In this document: piece by piece, positions 34,895-44,150 of the stretch
Numbering within the stretch: position 1 is the first letter of the stretch
Layout: each line of letters begins with the position of its first letter
From: Brachybacterium timonense
Lineage (GTDB): Bacteria; Actinomycetota; Actinomycetes; Actinomycetales; Dermabacteraceae
Direction: 5' to 3'
DNA: 59,963 nucleotides
Assembly (NCBI RefSeq): GCF_900258505.1
Contig: NZ_LT984895.1
Span: 777,468 to 837,430 of the forward strand
The notes under the pieces: model-generated
Seen by the model: only the letters and a program-made list of their open reading frames with translations
The model's database searches: none
Told to the model about the DNA's origin: nothing
Position numbers and translations under genes: made by a program

Positions 34895-37108
34895 TCATGC
34901 GCTGGTGACGGACGATTCGGTGGAGGCGTCGACGGTGTCGAGCCTCCGGATCGAGTCGACGTGGTGGCAGGCCACCGTGGATCGACCATGGGGGGCAGGG
35001 GCAGGATCCACGCCGCGGCACTGCTCCTGCTTCTCCTCCGGCAGAAGGGGCAGCAGGGGGCAACGCGAGGCGAAATTGCAGCCGGGGATCTCCTCCGCCG
35101 GGCTGGGCAGATCACCGCTGAGGATGATCCGTTTGCGGGTGCGCTCGACCGTCGGGTCCGGCACCGGGACCGCGCTCATGAGTGAACGGGTGTATGGGTG
35201 GCGAGGATTCTCGTAGACCTCCGCCACCGGACCCGTCTCAACGATGCGGCCCAGATACATGACCGCGATCGTGTCGGCTATCTCGCGGACGATCGCCAGG
35301 TCGTGGGCGACGAACAGGTAGCTGAGCCCCAGCTTGTCGCGCAGGTCCTCCAGCAGGTTCATCACGCCGGCCTGGACTGACACATCCAGCGCTGACACCG
35401 GTTCGTCAAGCACGAGCAGCTTCGGCTCGGTGATCAACGCGCGGGCGATGCCGATGCGCTGACGCTGGCCACCGGAGAACTCGTGCGGGTACCGGTCGGC
35501 CATTTCAGGCTCGAGACCCACCAGTTCCAGCATCTCCGTGACACGGCGGTATCGCTCATCGGCCTTGACCTTATGGACGGTGAGCGGCTCACCGATGATG
35601 TCGCCGACCGGCAAACGCGGGTCGACGGCAGCCATCGGATCCTGGAACACGATCTGCACGTCGGAACGCAGCGTAAGCCGCTCAGCGTTGCTCAGCTGGC
35701 TGACGTCCTTGCCTGCAACCCGCAGCGTGCCCGCTTGCGGGGCGATCAGCTCCATGATTTCCAGGCTCGTGGTGGATTTCCCGGAACCGGACTCGCCCAC
35801 CAGGCCCAGGGTCTCGCCCGGCCGGATCTCGAAGTCGACACCATCGACGGCCTTCACCGTGCCCACTTGGCGGCGGAACACCGCCCCCTTGAACAGCGGG
35901 AAATGCTTGACCAGTCCCTGAGCCTGGACAACCGGCTCCAGCTGGGAACGGTCGGTGATCGCGCGCTCCTCATACACAGGACGCGGGAAGATGTCCGCCG
36001 GCTTCAGCTGGCCGCTGGCGATCTCCTCAGCGCGGTGGCAGGCAACCTTACGGTCATCGCCCAGGTCCGCCACGAGCTCCGGCTCCTGGGCGCGGCAGAT
36101 GTCGATCGCTGCGGGGCAGCGCGCCGCGAACGGGCACCCCTGCGGCAGACGCGCGAGGTTCGGCGGCCGCCCCTCGAGCGGCACCAGGCGCTCTTTGCCC
36201 GCGGTGAGCATGTTCGGCACCGAGCGCAGCAGGCCCATCGTGTACGGCATGCGGGGGGCACGGAAAACCTCATCCACCGGGCCGTTCTCCACGAGCTTCC
36301 CGGCGTACATGACGGCCACACGGTCCACGTTGCCGGCCACCACACCCAAGTCATGGGTGATGAGCACAACGGCGGCGTCCGTGACCTCCTTGGCCTTCTG
36401 CAGCACCTCGAGGATCTGCGCCTGGATCGTCACGTCCAGCGCCGTGGTCGGCTCGTCGGCGATGATCAGCGCCGGGTCATTCGCCATGGCGATGGCGATC
36501 ATCGCTCGCTGCCGCATGCCACCGGAGAACTCGTGCGGGAAGGCCCGTACGCGCCGCTCCGCTCCTGGGATACCGACGATCTTCAGCAGTTCGACGGCGC
36601 GCTTGTGAGCGCTCGCAGCGCTGATGCCGCGGTTATGGAGGGTGAGAGCCTCCTCGATCTGCTGGCCGATGGTGTACACCGGCGTGAGAGCGGACAGCGG
36701 ATCCTGGAAGATCATCGCCATCTCGCGGCCGCGTAGCTTCGAGAGCTGCCGGTCGTTCAAGGTCAGCAGATCCTGGCCGCGGAAGCGCAGCGAGCCGGTG
36801 ATCTTCGCGGAGCTGGGCAGCAGTCCCATCACCGCGAGGGAAGAGACGGACTTGCCGGAACCGGATTCGCCTACGATCCCCAGGAACTCGCCGGGAGCAA
36901 CCTGATAGTTCACGCCACGCACGGCCTGCACGGCATTGCCGCCGCGGCCGGGGAACGTGACGGTGAGGTCCCGGACCTCAAGGAGGGGTTCGGCGCCGGT
37001 CGGCGCTGAGGACACGTCGTCGGCCCCCTGCGTGGGGGACGGCTCGAGAGACGACCCGTGGGACGGCTCGTGGGATGGCTTGGGGAAGCTCTGATTCACC
37101 TCAGGCAC
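34895..37108 (-). CDS. Fused dipeptide/oligopeptide ABC transporter ATPase (DppD-DppF type)
   Basis: The 737-residue protein joins two ABC ATPase domains. Domain 1 has GESGSGKS near residue 80, SGGMRQR and LIIADEPTTALD. Domain 2 has GESGSGKS near residue 430, FSGGQRQRIGIAR and LLVLDEPVSALD. Each domain ends in the peptide-transporter C-terminal region with paired Cys: CPFAARCPAAIDIC and CNFASRCPLLP...C, where related proteins carry an iron-sulfur cluster. The two would normally be separate DppD and DppF; fusion is common in actinobacteria. Its start overlaps the permease gene by eight bases. The N-terminal 30 residues are Ser/Pro rich. Confidence 0.96.
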   Translation of the reverse strand: MPEVNQSFPKPSHEPSHGSSLEPSPTQGADDVSSAPTGAEPLLEVRDLTVTFPGRGGNAVQAVRGVNYQVAPGEFLGIVGESGSGKSVSSLAVMGLLPSSAKITGSLRFRGQDLLTLNDRQLSKLRGREMAMIFQDPLSALTPVYTIGQQIEEALTLHNRGISAASAHKRAVELLKIVGIPGAERRVRAFPHEFSGGMRQRAMIAIAMANDPALIIADEPTTALDVTIQAQILEVLQKAKEVTDAAVVLITHDLGVVAGNVDRVAVMYAGKLVENGPVDEVFRAPRMPYTMGLLRSVPNMLTAGKERLVPLEGRPPNLARLPQGCPFAARCPAAIDICRAQEPELVADLGDDRKVACHRAEEIASGQLKPADIFPRPVYEERAITDRSQLEPVVQAQGLVKHFPLFKGAVFRRQVGTVKAVDGVDFEIRPGETLGLVGESGSGKSTTSLEIMELIAPQAGTLRVAGKDVSQLSNAERLTLRSDVQIVFQDPMAAVDPRLPVGDIIGEPLTVHKVKADERYRRVTEMLELVGLEPEMADRYPHEFSGGQRQRIGIARALITEPKLLVLDEPVSALDVSVQAGVMNLLEDLRDKLGLSYLFVAHDLAIVREIADTIAVMYLGRIVETGPVAEVYENPRHPYTRSLMSAVPVPDPTVERTRKRIILSGDLPSPAEEIPGCNFASRCPLLPLLPEEKQEQCRGVDPAPAPHGRSTVACHHVDSIRRLDTVDASTESSVTSA

Positions 37109-38105
37109 GGTTCACCTCACTGGTGGGGTCGATGGCGTCGCGCAGACCGTCGCCGATCAGAGCGACCGCGGTCAGGAGGCTCACCAGGAACGCTGCGGGG
37201 ATCACGAACAGCCAGGGACGTGAGACCGCCGCACCGGTGCCGTCCTGCAACAGGGTGCCGAGCGAGACGTCGGGCGGCTGGATGCCCAGACCGAAGTAGG
37301 ACAGCGAGGTTTCCGCGAGGATCGCGCCGGCCACACCGAGCGTGGCGTCGATGATCAGCAGGGATGCGACGTTGGGAATGATGTGACGGCGCAGGATGGT
37401 GAACGTGCCCACGCCCATGTAGCGCGCTGCCTTCACGTACTCCCGTTCCTTCAGGGACTTCGTCTGGTTCTTCACGATCTGCGCCATGATCATCCAGCCG
37501 AAGAAGCCGATGGCGACCACGAGGATGAGCCAGCTCTTCGAGCTCAGCAGTGGCGAGACGATCATCAGCACGTAGAACACCGGCAGCACCAGCAGCAGGT
37601 TGATCAGCCAGTTGGTGGCTGTCTCCAGAATGCCTCCGCGGTAGCCGGCCAGGGAGCCGAGTGTTGCGGCGATAAGCGTGGACAGCGGTGCGGCGAGGAA
37701 GCCGATCAGCAGGGATTTGCGCAATGCCTCCGTCATGGAGGCGTACAGGTCCACGCCGATCGCATCGGTGCCGAAGTAGTGCTGCGCGCTGGGCGGCGAG
37801 TTGAAGCTGTACGGGTCCTGCTCGCCCACGGAGTAGATGTTCACGAAGTCGCCGAGCACGGCGAACAGCACGATGGCCAGGAGGATCACGCTGCCGATCC
37901 AGAAGTTCGGCTTGCGGCGCAGGCGCTGCCAGATCAGCTGTCCACGGGAGACCGGCTTGTATGCGCGGCCGTCCGTCGTGCCTGTGCTGCGGCGGCCCGT
38001 GGCGGGCGCGGCCTCGGCGTTCTCAGCGGCGTCCTCGGTGGCGGCGCGGTCGGGCGCGACCTCGTCGGACTGCTCCAGCGGCCCTAGCGGATTCACGGAG
38101 GTCAT
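37101..38105 (-). CDS. Peptide ABC transporter permease (DppC/OppC type)
   Basis: The 334-residue permease has a 60-residue polar N-terminus followed by six helices. The first is IGSVILLAIVLFAVLGDF. The DppC-type sequence DPYSFNSPPSAQHYFGTDAIGVDLYA and the EAA loop (REYVKAARYMGVGTFTILRRHIIPN) are present. It forms the channel with the DppB-type permease. The start is four bases after the upstream permease stop and the end overlaps the ATPase start by eight bases. Confidence 0.95.
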   Translation of the reverse strand: MTSVNPLGPLEQSDEVAPDRAATEDAAENAEAAPATGRRSTGTTDGRAYKPVSRGQLIWQRLRRKPNFWIGSVILLAIVLFAVLGDFVNIYSVGEQDPYSFNSPPSAQHYFGTDAIGVDLYASMTEALRKSLLIGFLAAPLSTLIAATLGSLAGYRGGILETATNWLINLLLVLPVFYVLMIVSPLLSSKSWLILVVAIGFFGWMIMAQIVKNQTKSLKEREYVKAARYMGVGTFTILRRHIIPNVASLLIIDATLGVAGAILAETSLSYFGLGIQPPDVSLGTLLQDGTGAAVSRPWLFVIPAAFLVSLLTAVALIGDGLRDAIDPTSEVNRA

Positions 38106-38109
38106 GACG

Positions 38110-39099
38110 TCACACCCTCACTCTCGGGTCGAGCGCGGCGTACAGCACTTCGGACAGCGTCGAGCTGATCAGCAACAGGATCGCCGTGAAGCACACGGTG
38201 CCGGCCAGCGCATTCACATCCGACTGCTGCACGGCGACGATGCCGTACTTGCCCATGCCCTCCCAGGAGAAGACGATCTCGAGGAAGGCCGAGCCGGACA
38301 CCAGCGTGCCGAAGGAGTACGCGAAGTACGTCGACATCGGGATCAGCGCGACGCGCACACCGTGCTTGATCAGCGCCCGGTTGCGGGTGGCGCCCTTGGC
38401 GCGCGCCGTGCGAATGAAGTCCGAGCCCAGCACGTCGAGCATCACCGCACGCTGGTAGCGGGAGTAGGACGCGGCGCCGAACAGGGTCAGCGCGATCGTG
38501 GGCAGCAGGAGATGGACGAACAGATCCCAGACCGTGGGGAAGAATCCCGTGATACCGGGCGTGTAGGCCCCGGTGAAGCGGATCACCTGGTGGTCCACGA
38601 CGCGGTTGAAGTTCGTGGCGAGGATCTGTAGCAGCACACCGCCAACGAAGGTCGGTGTGGAGATCAGGATGAACGAGGCGTACGAAATGATCTGGTCGGA
38701 CGCCTTGTACTGGCGCACCGCGCCCCACACGCCAAGCGCCACGCCCAGCACCGCGGCGAGGATGGCGCCCACGAGCAGCAGGCGCAGGCTCACGCCGGCG
38801 CGGTTGTACATCTCGATGATCACGGGGGAGCCCGAGAGGTCCAGGCCGAGCTTGTTCGGCAGCGGCTCCGTGAAGATGCGCTCGATCCACCACCAGGTGC
38901 GCAGCAGCACCGGGTCCTTGTCGTTCACGCCGTATGTGGACAGCAGCTCGTCCACCGACGCTTCCGGTAGCGGCGGGTTCAGGCCCAGGTACCGCTTACG
39001 GGGGTAGAAGAACGAACTCGCGGCGATATACACGAACACAGTCGCGATCACCGTGAGGATCGCGTAGTTCACGAATCGGCGCAGGATGTACTTCGTCAT
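38110..39099 (-). CDS. Peptide ABC transporter permease (DppB/OppB type)
   Basis: The 329-residue permease begins MTKYILRRFVNYAILTVIAT, typical of the DppB family, and has six helices. The EAA loop is DFIRTARAKGATRNRALIKHGVRVALIPM and the end has LEIVFSWEGMGKYGIVAVQQ-like DppB features. An exported loop after helix 1 carries RKRYLGLNPPLPEASVDELL. It is the first gene of the four-gene importer operon (B, C, fused DF, then SBP). The ATG has GGGGTGGGG upstream. Confidence 0.95.
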   Translation of the reverse strand: MTKYILRRFVNYAILTVIATVFVYIAASSFFYPRKRYLGLNPPLPEASVDELLSTYGVNDKDPVLLRTWWWIERIFTEPLPNKLGLDLSGSPVIIEMYNRAGVSLRLLLVGAILAAVLGVALGVWGAVRQYKASDQIISYASFILISTPTFVGGVLLQILATNFNRVVDHQVIRFTGAYTPGITGFFPTVWDLFVHLLLPTIALTLFGAASYSRYQRAVMLDVLGSDFIRTARAKGATRNRALIKHGVRVALIPMSTYFAYSFGTLVSGSAFLEIVFSWEGMGKYGIVAVQQSDVNALAGTVCFTAILLLISSTLSEVLYAALDPRVRV

Positions 39100-39320
39100 C
39101 GCCCCACCCCCGTAAGGATGGTCGCGACGCGCGCGGTGCGGCTATGACCCGGGCGGCGCTGGGCCGACGGGTCGCGATGCCGCGCCAACGCTGACGCATG
39201 CAGAGACAAGGGCACGGTACTTCCTTTATTCGTCGGTGCTCTCCGCCGCATCACGGCTGGCGAGCAGGTTTCTGCACTGTAGGTCACACCTCAGGGCGTC
39301 TTCGCCTGTGGGGTGCCCTC

Positions 39321-40604
39321 ATGGCCGAATCGTTATCCGTTGAGGAACGGGCCGGGCCGGATGGGAGACTACCGGATGTGACCCCCTTCACCGATGCGTT
39401 CAGCGACATTTCCTCCGCTCTGCGCGATGAGGAACCGGCGATCCGACGTGCCCGGGTACGGGCGGATGCCGACCGAGAAGGATCTGAGAATCCTGCATCA
39501 TCGCAGGTCGAGCGCTATACGCGACAGGTGCGCCTGCCGGAGTTTGGCGCGGCGGGACAGCGTGCGCTGGCCTCGGCGCGGGTGGCCGTGATCGGTGCAG
39601 GCGGACTCGGCGCGCCGATCCTGACCTACTTGGCGGCTGCGGGCGTGGGCCACCTCGCCGTCCACGATCCGGACACTGTGGATGTCACGAATCTTCATCG
39701 CCAGGTGATCCACGACTCATCCGCGGTGGGAACCCCCAAGGCGATCAGCGCCGCGCAACGCCTGCACGCACTGAACCCCGAGATCGAGATTGAGCCCGTG
39801 GTCGATGCGCTGACGACCGCGAATGTGCTAGATCGCCTGCGGGGATATGACCTCGTGATCGACGGCACCGATAACTTCCCCACCCGGTACCTGGCCTCGG
39901 ACGCCTGCGAAATGCTGAATGTGCCGCTCGTGTGGGGCTCGATCCTGGGCTTCACCGGTCAGGTAGGTGTGTTCTGGGCCGACGGCGGCCGCGGCGTCAC
40001 CTACCGCGATGTGCACCCGACGCCCCCGCGTCCCGGTGAGGTGCCCAGCTGCGCAGAAGCGGGCGTGCTCGGCATGCTGTGCGGCGTGATCGGCTCCACC
40101 ATGGCGATGGAGGCGGTGAAGGTCCTCGCCGGCATCGGTGACGTGCTCTACGGACGACTCGCGCTCTACGACGCGCTGCGGATGCGCTGGGACATGATCC
40201 CGCTGCGGCGCATCCCGGACCGCGCCCCCGTGACGGAGCTTGAGGATCTACGGATCACCTGCGGTCTGCCCGGTCCCACCGGGCCAGCGCTCGCAGAGGT
40301 CACCGCCTGTGAACTGCCTGAGCTGCAGGCTGCGGGGCGCCGCGTGATCGATATCCGTGAGCAGCAGGAGGTGGCCGACGGGGGACTGCTCGACGGCGCC
40401 GAGCATGTGCCCATGGGGCAGCTGCTGCGCCTGAGTGACCCCGAGGCGCTGCGTGCCCTGGAGGGGGCTGTTCTCTACTGTGCGGCGGGCTCACGGTCAG
40501 CGGCGACCCAGCGGGCACTTGCGGAGCGGGGCGTGTCCGTGCTGTCCCTCGCCGGAGGCGCGGCGGCGCTGGTCGAGGCTGGAATGCCCCTGAGTCGGGA
40601 ATGA
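39321..40604 (+). CDS. moeZ: ThiF/MoeB-type adenylyltransferase with C-terminal rhodanese domain (MoeZ/MoeBR type)
   Basis: The 427-residue protein has an E1-like domain that adenylates the C-terminal GG of a sulfur carrier such as MoaD, and a rhodanese domain that supplies sulfur. The E1 part shows VERYTRQVRLPEFGAAGQ, the nucleotide loop VIGAGGLGAP, NLHRQVIHD and DGTDNFPTRYLASDAC. The rhodanese active site is YCAAGSRSA with the catalytic Cys. The two CxxC zinc pairs of E. coli MoeB are missing, as in MoeZ forms. The ATG at 39321 has a weak ribosome site. Codon 5 is TTA (39333-39335), rare in this genome. It is convergent with moaD. Confidence 0.9.
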   Translation: MAESLSVEERAGPDGRLPDVTPFTDAFSDISSALRDEEPAIRRARVRADADREGSENPASSQVERYTRQVRLPEFGAAGQRALASARVAVIGAGGLGAPILTYLAAAGVGHLAVHDPDTVDVTNLHRQVIHDSSAVGTPKAISAAQRLHALNPEIEIEPVVDALTTANVLDRLRGYDLVIDGTDNFPTRYLASDACEMLNVPLVWGSILGFTGQVGVFWADGGRGVTYRDVHPTPPRPGEVPSCAEAGVLGMLCGVIGSTMAMEAVKVLAGIGDVLYGRLALYDALRMRWDMIPLRRIPDRAPVTELEDLRITCGLPGPTGPALAEVTACELPELQAAGRRVIDIREQQEVADGGLLDGAEHVPMGQLLRLSDPEALRALEGAVLYCAAGSRSAATQRALAERGVSVLSLAGGAAALVEAGMPLSRE

Positions 40605-40622
40605 GCAGAGCGTCCGCCGTGC

Positions 40623-40946
40623 TCAGCCACCGGCGAAGGGCGGCAGCACGTCGAGCTGATCCCCATCCACGAGCACGTGGTTGCGGTCCGTGCTCGCCAC
40701 GCCGTTCAGGAGCAGGGAGCAGCGGCCGATCACCGCTGCGGCGCGCTCACCCCCGTCGGCACTGAGCTGGTCGAGGGCTTCACCGAGGGTTCGGGCCCGC
40801 ACGCGGACGGCGTCGGCGCCGTATTCAGCAGCAGCTGCTGCGAACAGGCGCACGTGCACCTCGGGAGCATCCGCGGCGGATTCCGGGGTGATGTCAGCGG
40901 CGGTCGCTGCGGCGCGGCCTGCGGGGGTGTGGTCAGCGGTGGGCAC
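40623..40946 (-). CDS. moaD: MoaD/ThiS family sulfur carrier protein (molybdopterin synthase small subunit)
   Basis: The 107-residue protein ends in PPFAGG, the double Gly that is thiocarboxylated to give the sulfur for molybdopterin. The body VHVRLFAAAAAEYGADAVRV...LGEALDQLSADGG...LLLNGV...VDGDQLDVLPP fits the beta-grasp fold. It has a 25-residue N-terminal extension rich in Ala and Thr, longer than the usual 81-90 residues. The GTG start at 40946 has AGGAGG four bases upstream. It follows moaA by 126 bases on the minus strand and converges with the E1-like gene, its activating partner. Confidence 0.93.
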   Translation of the reverse strand: MPTADHTPAGRAAATAADITPESAADAPEVHVRLFAAAAAEYGADAVRVRARTLGEALDQLSADGGERAAAVIGRCSLLLNGVASTDRNHVLVDGDQLDVLPPFAGG

Positions 40947-41072
40947 GGTGCCTCCTGTGACGGTGAAGGGTCGATACGGGCGAAGGCCGATGTGGTCGTT
41001 GTGGCACGGTGCGGCGGTGCAGTGTCGTGCGGTGCGTCGATGGTGTGCCGCCAATGCCGTATGTGGGGAGGA

Positions 41073-42173
41073 TCAGCCGCCGATGGCGCTCATCGGCCGC
41101 TCCGGTTGTACGAAATCTGGTCGGTCCATGCCATGACCTGCCTTCTTGCCCCACTGAGCGGCGCGCCAGATGGTCGCGATCTCCTCGTCGCTCGCGCCGG
41201 AGCGCAGCGCATGGCGCAGGTCGGTCTCCTCACGGGAGAACAGACATGTGCGCACGCGGCCTTCCGCGGTGAGGCGAGTGCGCCGGCAGTCGGCGCAGAA
41301 GGGGCGGGTCACGGACGCGATGATGCCCACGCGTCCCCGATGCGCACCGGTTGAACGGTCACGCACCTCGTACAGCTCCGCGGGGGCTCCGCCCCGTGGC
41401 TCATCGGCGGGCTCGAGGACGAAGCGCCCCTCGAGGATCTGATGGACGTCGGCCGCAGTGATCATGGAGCTGCGCTCCCAGATATGGTCGGCATCCAGCG
41501 GCATCTGCTCGATGACCCGCAGCTGCAACTCGCGATCCAGGCACCAGTCCAGCAGGTCAGGCAGCTCATGGTCGTTGACCCCGGGCAGCAGTACGGCGTT
41601 CACCTTGATCGGATCCAGGCCCGCCGCCCGGGCTCCGTCGATGCCCTTCAGCACACGGTGCAGAAGCGGCCGACGGGTCAGGCGTTCAAAGGTCTCCGAG
41701 ACCACCGAGTCCAGCGACACGTTGATGCGGTCAAGCCCCGCGTCCTTGAGCGCCGCAGCGCGGGTATCCAGGCCGATCGCATTCGTGGTCAGTGAGATAT
41801 CGGGGCGCGGCGTGAGCGCAGCGACACCGGCGATGATCCGGTCCAGGTCGGGGCGGGTGAGCGGCTCGCCGCCGGTGAAACGCACCTGCTCGATGCCCAG
41901 ACGCTCCACCCCGATCCGAACCAGGCGCACCACCTCGTCTGCCGAAAGCATCTGATCACGGGGCAGGAACGTCAGCCCCGAGGCGGGCATGCAGTAGGTG
42001 CAACGCAGATTACAGAAATCCGTCAGCGAGAGTCGCAGGTCGCTCGCCGCACGACCGAACGTGTCCACGAGAGCCGGGGTGTCAGGCCGGGTGGACGTAT
42101 CGGGCAGCTGCGGGGCGGCGGGGTCGGTCACGCGCGGTTTCGGCATGCCGAGCGAAACGCGCTTGCCGGGCAC
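41073..42173 (-). CDS. moaA: GTP 3',8-cyclase
   Basis: The 366-residue radical SAM enzyme converts GTP to 3',8-cyclo-7,8-dihydro-GTP, the first Moco step, acting before MoaC. The SAM [4Fe-4S] ligands are CNLRCTYC near residue 55. The second cluster ligands are in FCADCRRTRLTAEGRVRTC. FTGGEPLTRPDL and SLDSV are family motifs, and the protein ends in GG as required for activity. I chose GTG 42173, with AAGGAGG six bases upstream; a much longer frame is antisense to moeA. Its start is 55 bases from the divergent moeA. Confidence 0.95.
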   Translation of the reverse strand: MPGKRVSLGMPKPRVTDPAAPQLPDTSTRPDTPALVDTFGRAASDLRLSLTDFCNLRCTYCMPASGLTFLPRDQMLSADEVVRLVRIGVERLGIEQVRFTGGEPLTRPDLDRIIAGVAALTPRPDISLTTNAIGLDTRAAALKDAGLDRINVSLDSVVSETFERLTRRPLLHRVLKGIDGARAAGLDPIKVNAVLLPGVNDHELPDLLDWCLDRELQLRVIEQMPLDADHIWERSSMITAADVHQILEGRFVLEPADEPRGGAPAELYEVRDRSTGAHRGRVGIIASVTRPFCADCRRTRLTAEGRVRTCLFSREETDLRHALRSGASDEEIATIWRAAQWGKKAGHGMDRPDFVQPERPMSAIGG

Positions 42174-42216
42174 GGTGGCCTCCTTCCGTCTGCGGACGTT
42201 CATCCGAATCATCCAC

Positions 42217-42222
42217 GATACT
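42217..42222 (+). promoter_or_regulatory. -10 box of moeA, leaderless
   Basis: GATACT ends six bases before the moeA ATG. There is no ribosome site, so the transcript probably starts at the ATG. Confidence 0.5.
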
Positions 42223-42228
42223 GGGGAC

Positions 42229-43449
42229 ATGGCACGGATTCCCTGCGATGAGCATCGTGATGACGTGACCGCCCTGCTGGCCGGCCGGTTCCGTGAGCAG
42301 CTGCGCGACCTTGACCACACGCTGCGTGGCCGCGTGCTCGCCCAGGATGCGCGGGCGCGGATCAACGTGCCTGCCTGGTCGAACGCGCAGATGGACGGCT
42401 TCGCGGTGCGCACCGCTGACCTGTCCGCCACCGGCCGAACCCGCCTGCCCGTCGGCGATCCGATTCCTGCTGGCGCTGCCCCGGGCGAGCTCCCGGGCGG
42501 CAGCGCCCGCCCGATCATGACCGGCGCACCGCTGCCGCACGGGGCCGACGCCGTGGTGCCGATCGAGGAGACCGCCGAACGCAGCTTCGACCTCGCCGCG
42601 GTGACAGTCGAACCTACCGACGCGTCGCCCGGACGATTCGTCCGCGCCACCGGCTCGGACACGAGTGCCGGGGACGTGATCGCCCGGCTGGGCGATGTGC
42701 TCACCCCGGCGCGCATCGGCCACATGATCTCGTGCGGCATCGCCCAGGTAGCGGTGCGGGAACGGCCGCGTGTGCTGGTCATCTCCACGGGAAGCGAAAT
42801 CACGGCTCCCGGGCAGCCCCTGCCTGACGGCGGCGTGTACGACGCGAATGGTCCCGCTGTGGCGGGCGCGCTCGAGGACGCAGGCGCTGATGTGGTCGAC
42901 GTGTTGCGCGTGGGCGATGCCCCGGGTGCTCTGAGTGCCGCGATCCGCGCCGCGCTGCGCACAGCCACACAGAGGCGCGAACCGATCGACCTTGTGGTCA
43001 GCTCCGGTGGCGTCAGCGCTGGGGCGTATGAGCCGGTACGCCAGGCTGCCGCGCAGGATGGCGTTCAGCTCGTCTTCCCGAAGGTCGCCATCCAGCCGGG
43101 CGGTCCGCAGGGCATCGGCACGATCGACGGCGTGGCATGGGTGGCGCTGCCTGGCAATCCCGTCTCCGCGCTGCTGAGCGTGGAGCTGTTCCTGCGGCCC
43201 GCGCTCGGCGCCGCCCCTCGACTCACGGTGCGTGCACCGCTGCGGCTCGAGGCCGACGAGCCATCGCCGGGCCACCTGGAGCAGTATCGCCGCGCCTGGC
43301 TGCTGCCCAGCGGGGAGGCACGCCTGGCAGGCGGACCCAGCTCGCATCTGCTCGGCGCCCTCGCCCAGGCCAACGCCCTCGTGCGTATCCCGGTCGGGGT
43401 CGAGCGTCTGTGCGACGGTGACACTGTGGACGTGATCCTGCTGCAGTGA
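42229..43449 (+). CDS. moeA: Molybdopterin molybdotransferase
   Basis: The 406-residue enzyme inserts molybdate into MPT-AMP. Motifs are NVPAWSNAQMDGFAVRTADL, GGSARPIMTGAPLPHGADAV, VISTGSEITAPGQ, VVSSGGVSAGAYEPVRQA, FPKVAIQPGGPQG and VALPGNPVSALLSVELF. All four MoeA domains seem present. Compared with the other MoeA in this window it keeps the usual GGVSxG and GNPVS loops, so it is the likely housekeeping copy. It is the first gene of a plus-strand run with moaC, a MogA/MoaB-like gene and moaE. Confidence 0.94.
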   Translation: MARIPCDEHRDDVTALLAGRFREQLRDLDHTLRGRVLAQDARARINVPAWSNAQMDGFAVRTADLSATGRTRLPVGDPIPAGAAPGELPGGSARPIMTGAPLPHGADAVVPIEETAERSFDLAAVTVEPTDASPGRFVRATGSDTSAGDVIARLGDVLTPARIGHMISCGIAQVAVRERPRVLVISTGSEITAPGQPLPDGGVYDANGPAVAGALEDAGADVVDVLRVGDAPGALSAAIRAALRTATQRREPIDLVVSSGGVSAGAYEPVRQAAAQDGVQLVFPKVAIQPGGPQGIGTIDGVAWVALPGNPVSALLSVELFLRPALGAAPRLTVRAPLRLEADEPSPGHLEQYRRAWLLPSGEARLAGGPSSHLLGALAQANALVRIPVGVERLCDGDTVDVILLQ

Positions 43450-43514
43450 ACTGCTGTATCGCGCTGCTGTACTGAGCTGTTGCACTGTTGTACTGATCTG
43501 CTGCACTGCGGCGA
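43448..43514 (+). repeat. Degenerate CTGCTGTACTG repeats
   Basis: About five imperfect 11-13 base units related to CTGCTGTACTG occupy the start of the gap between moeA and moaC. They share a CTG-TTG/CTG-TA/CA core. They lie outside any coding frame and end well before the moaC start. Confidence 0.6.
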
Positions 43515-43616
43515 GACACAGCTGTGCTTTGGCGAGCGATCGAGGACACTGCACCGATGCTGCCGATGGCATCCACAGTAGGCTGGGGCGCCGATATCCC
43601 CTCGTAGATCGGCAGC

Positions 43617-44150
43617 ATGTCGACCATGACTGAAGCACCCCACACCCCTGCCGGATCAGGCGACCTCTCCCATGTGCGTGCCGACGGCTCCGCACACATG
43701 GTGGACGTCACGGCCAAGCAGATCACCGCACGCGAGGCCACAGCCCGTGCCGTGCTGCGCACGCGCAGAGACGTCGTCGGCCGTATCGCCGACGGATCCC
43801 TGCCCAAGGGCGAGGCGCTCGGCACCGCCCGCATCGCCGGGATCATGGCGGCCAAACGCACCCCCGACCTCATCCCGCTGTGCCATCCGTTGCCGCTCAG
43901 TGGCGTGGAGATCGACCTGCATCCGCGCGAGGACAGTGTGGAGATCCTCGCTCGTGTGCGCACGAAGGGCGTCACGGGCGTGGAGATGGAGGCGCTGACC
44001 GCTGCGAGCGTCGCCGCCCTGACCGTGTACGACATGATCAAAGCCGTCGACCATCTGGCCACCATCGACCAGGTGCAGGTGCTCGCGAAATCCGGCGGTG
44101 CGAGTGGAGACTGGACGCGCGCCGACGAGGAAGGAGAACAGACCCGATGA
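43617..44150 (+). CDS. moaC: Cyclic pyranopterin monophosphate synthase
   Basis: The 177-residue protein rearranges the MoaA product to cyclic pyranopterin monophosphate. It has SHVRADGSAHMVDVTAK, AGIMAAKRTPDLIPLCHPLPLSG, MEALTAASVAALTVYDMIKA and the C-terminal LAKSGGASG. These include the catalytic Lys residues and the LCHPL signature. The first ATG (43617) lies six bases after TAGATC, which may be a leaderless promoter; a second ATG is at 43626. The end overlaps the next start by four bases. Confidence 0.96.
   Translation: MSTMTEAPHTPAGSGDLSHVRADGSAHMVDVTAKQITAREATARAVLRTRRDVVGRIADGSLPKGEALGTARIAGIMAAKRTPDLIPLCHPLPLSGVEIDLHPREDSVEILARVRTKGVTGVEMEALTAASVAALTVYDMIKAVDHLATIDQVQVLAKSGGASGDWTRADEEGEQTR

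Noticed and set aside
33129..35216. Plus-strand 695-codon frame antisense to the peptide-binding lipoprotein and ATPase
   Set aside because: Product is Leu/Val/Gly/Arg-rich without motifs and overlaps proven genes; a shadow frame.
42174..42968. N-terminal extension of MoaA
   Set aside because: MoaA has a strong AAGGAGG site before GTG 42173 and the extension is antisense to moeA.
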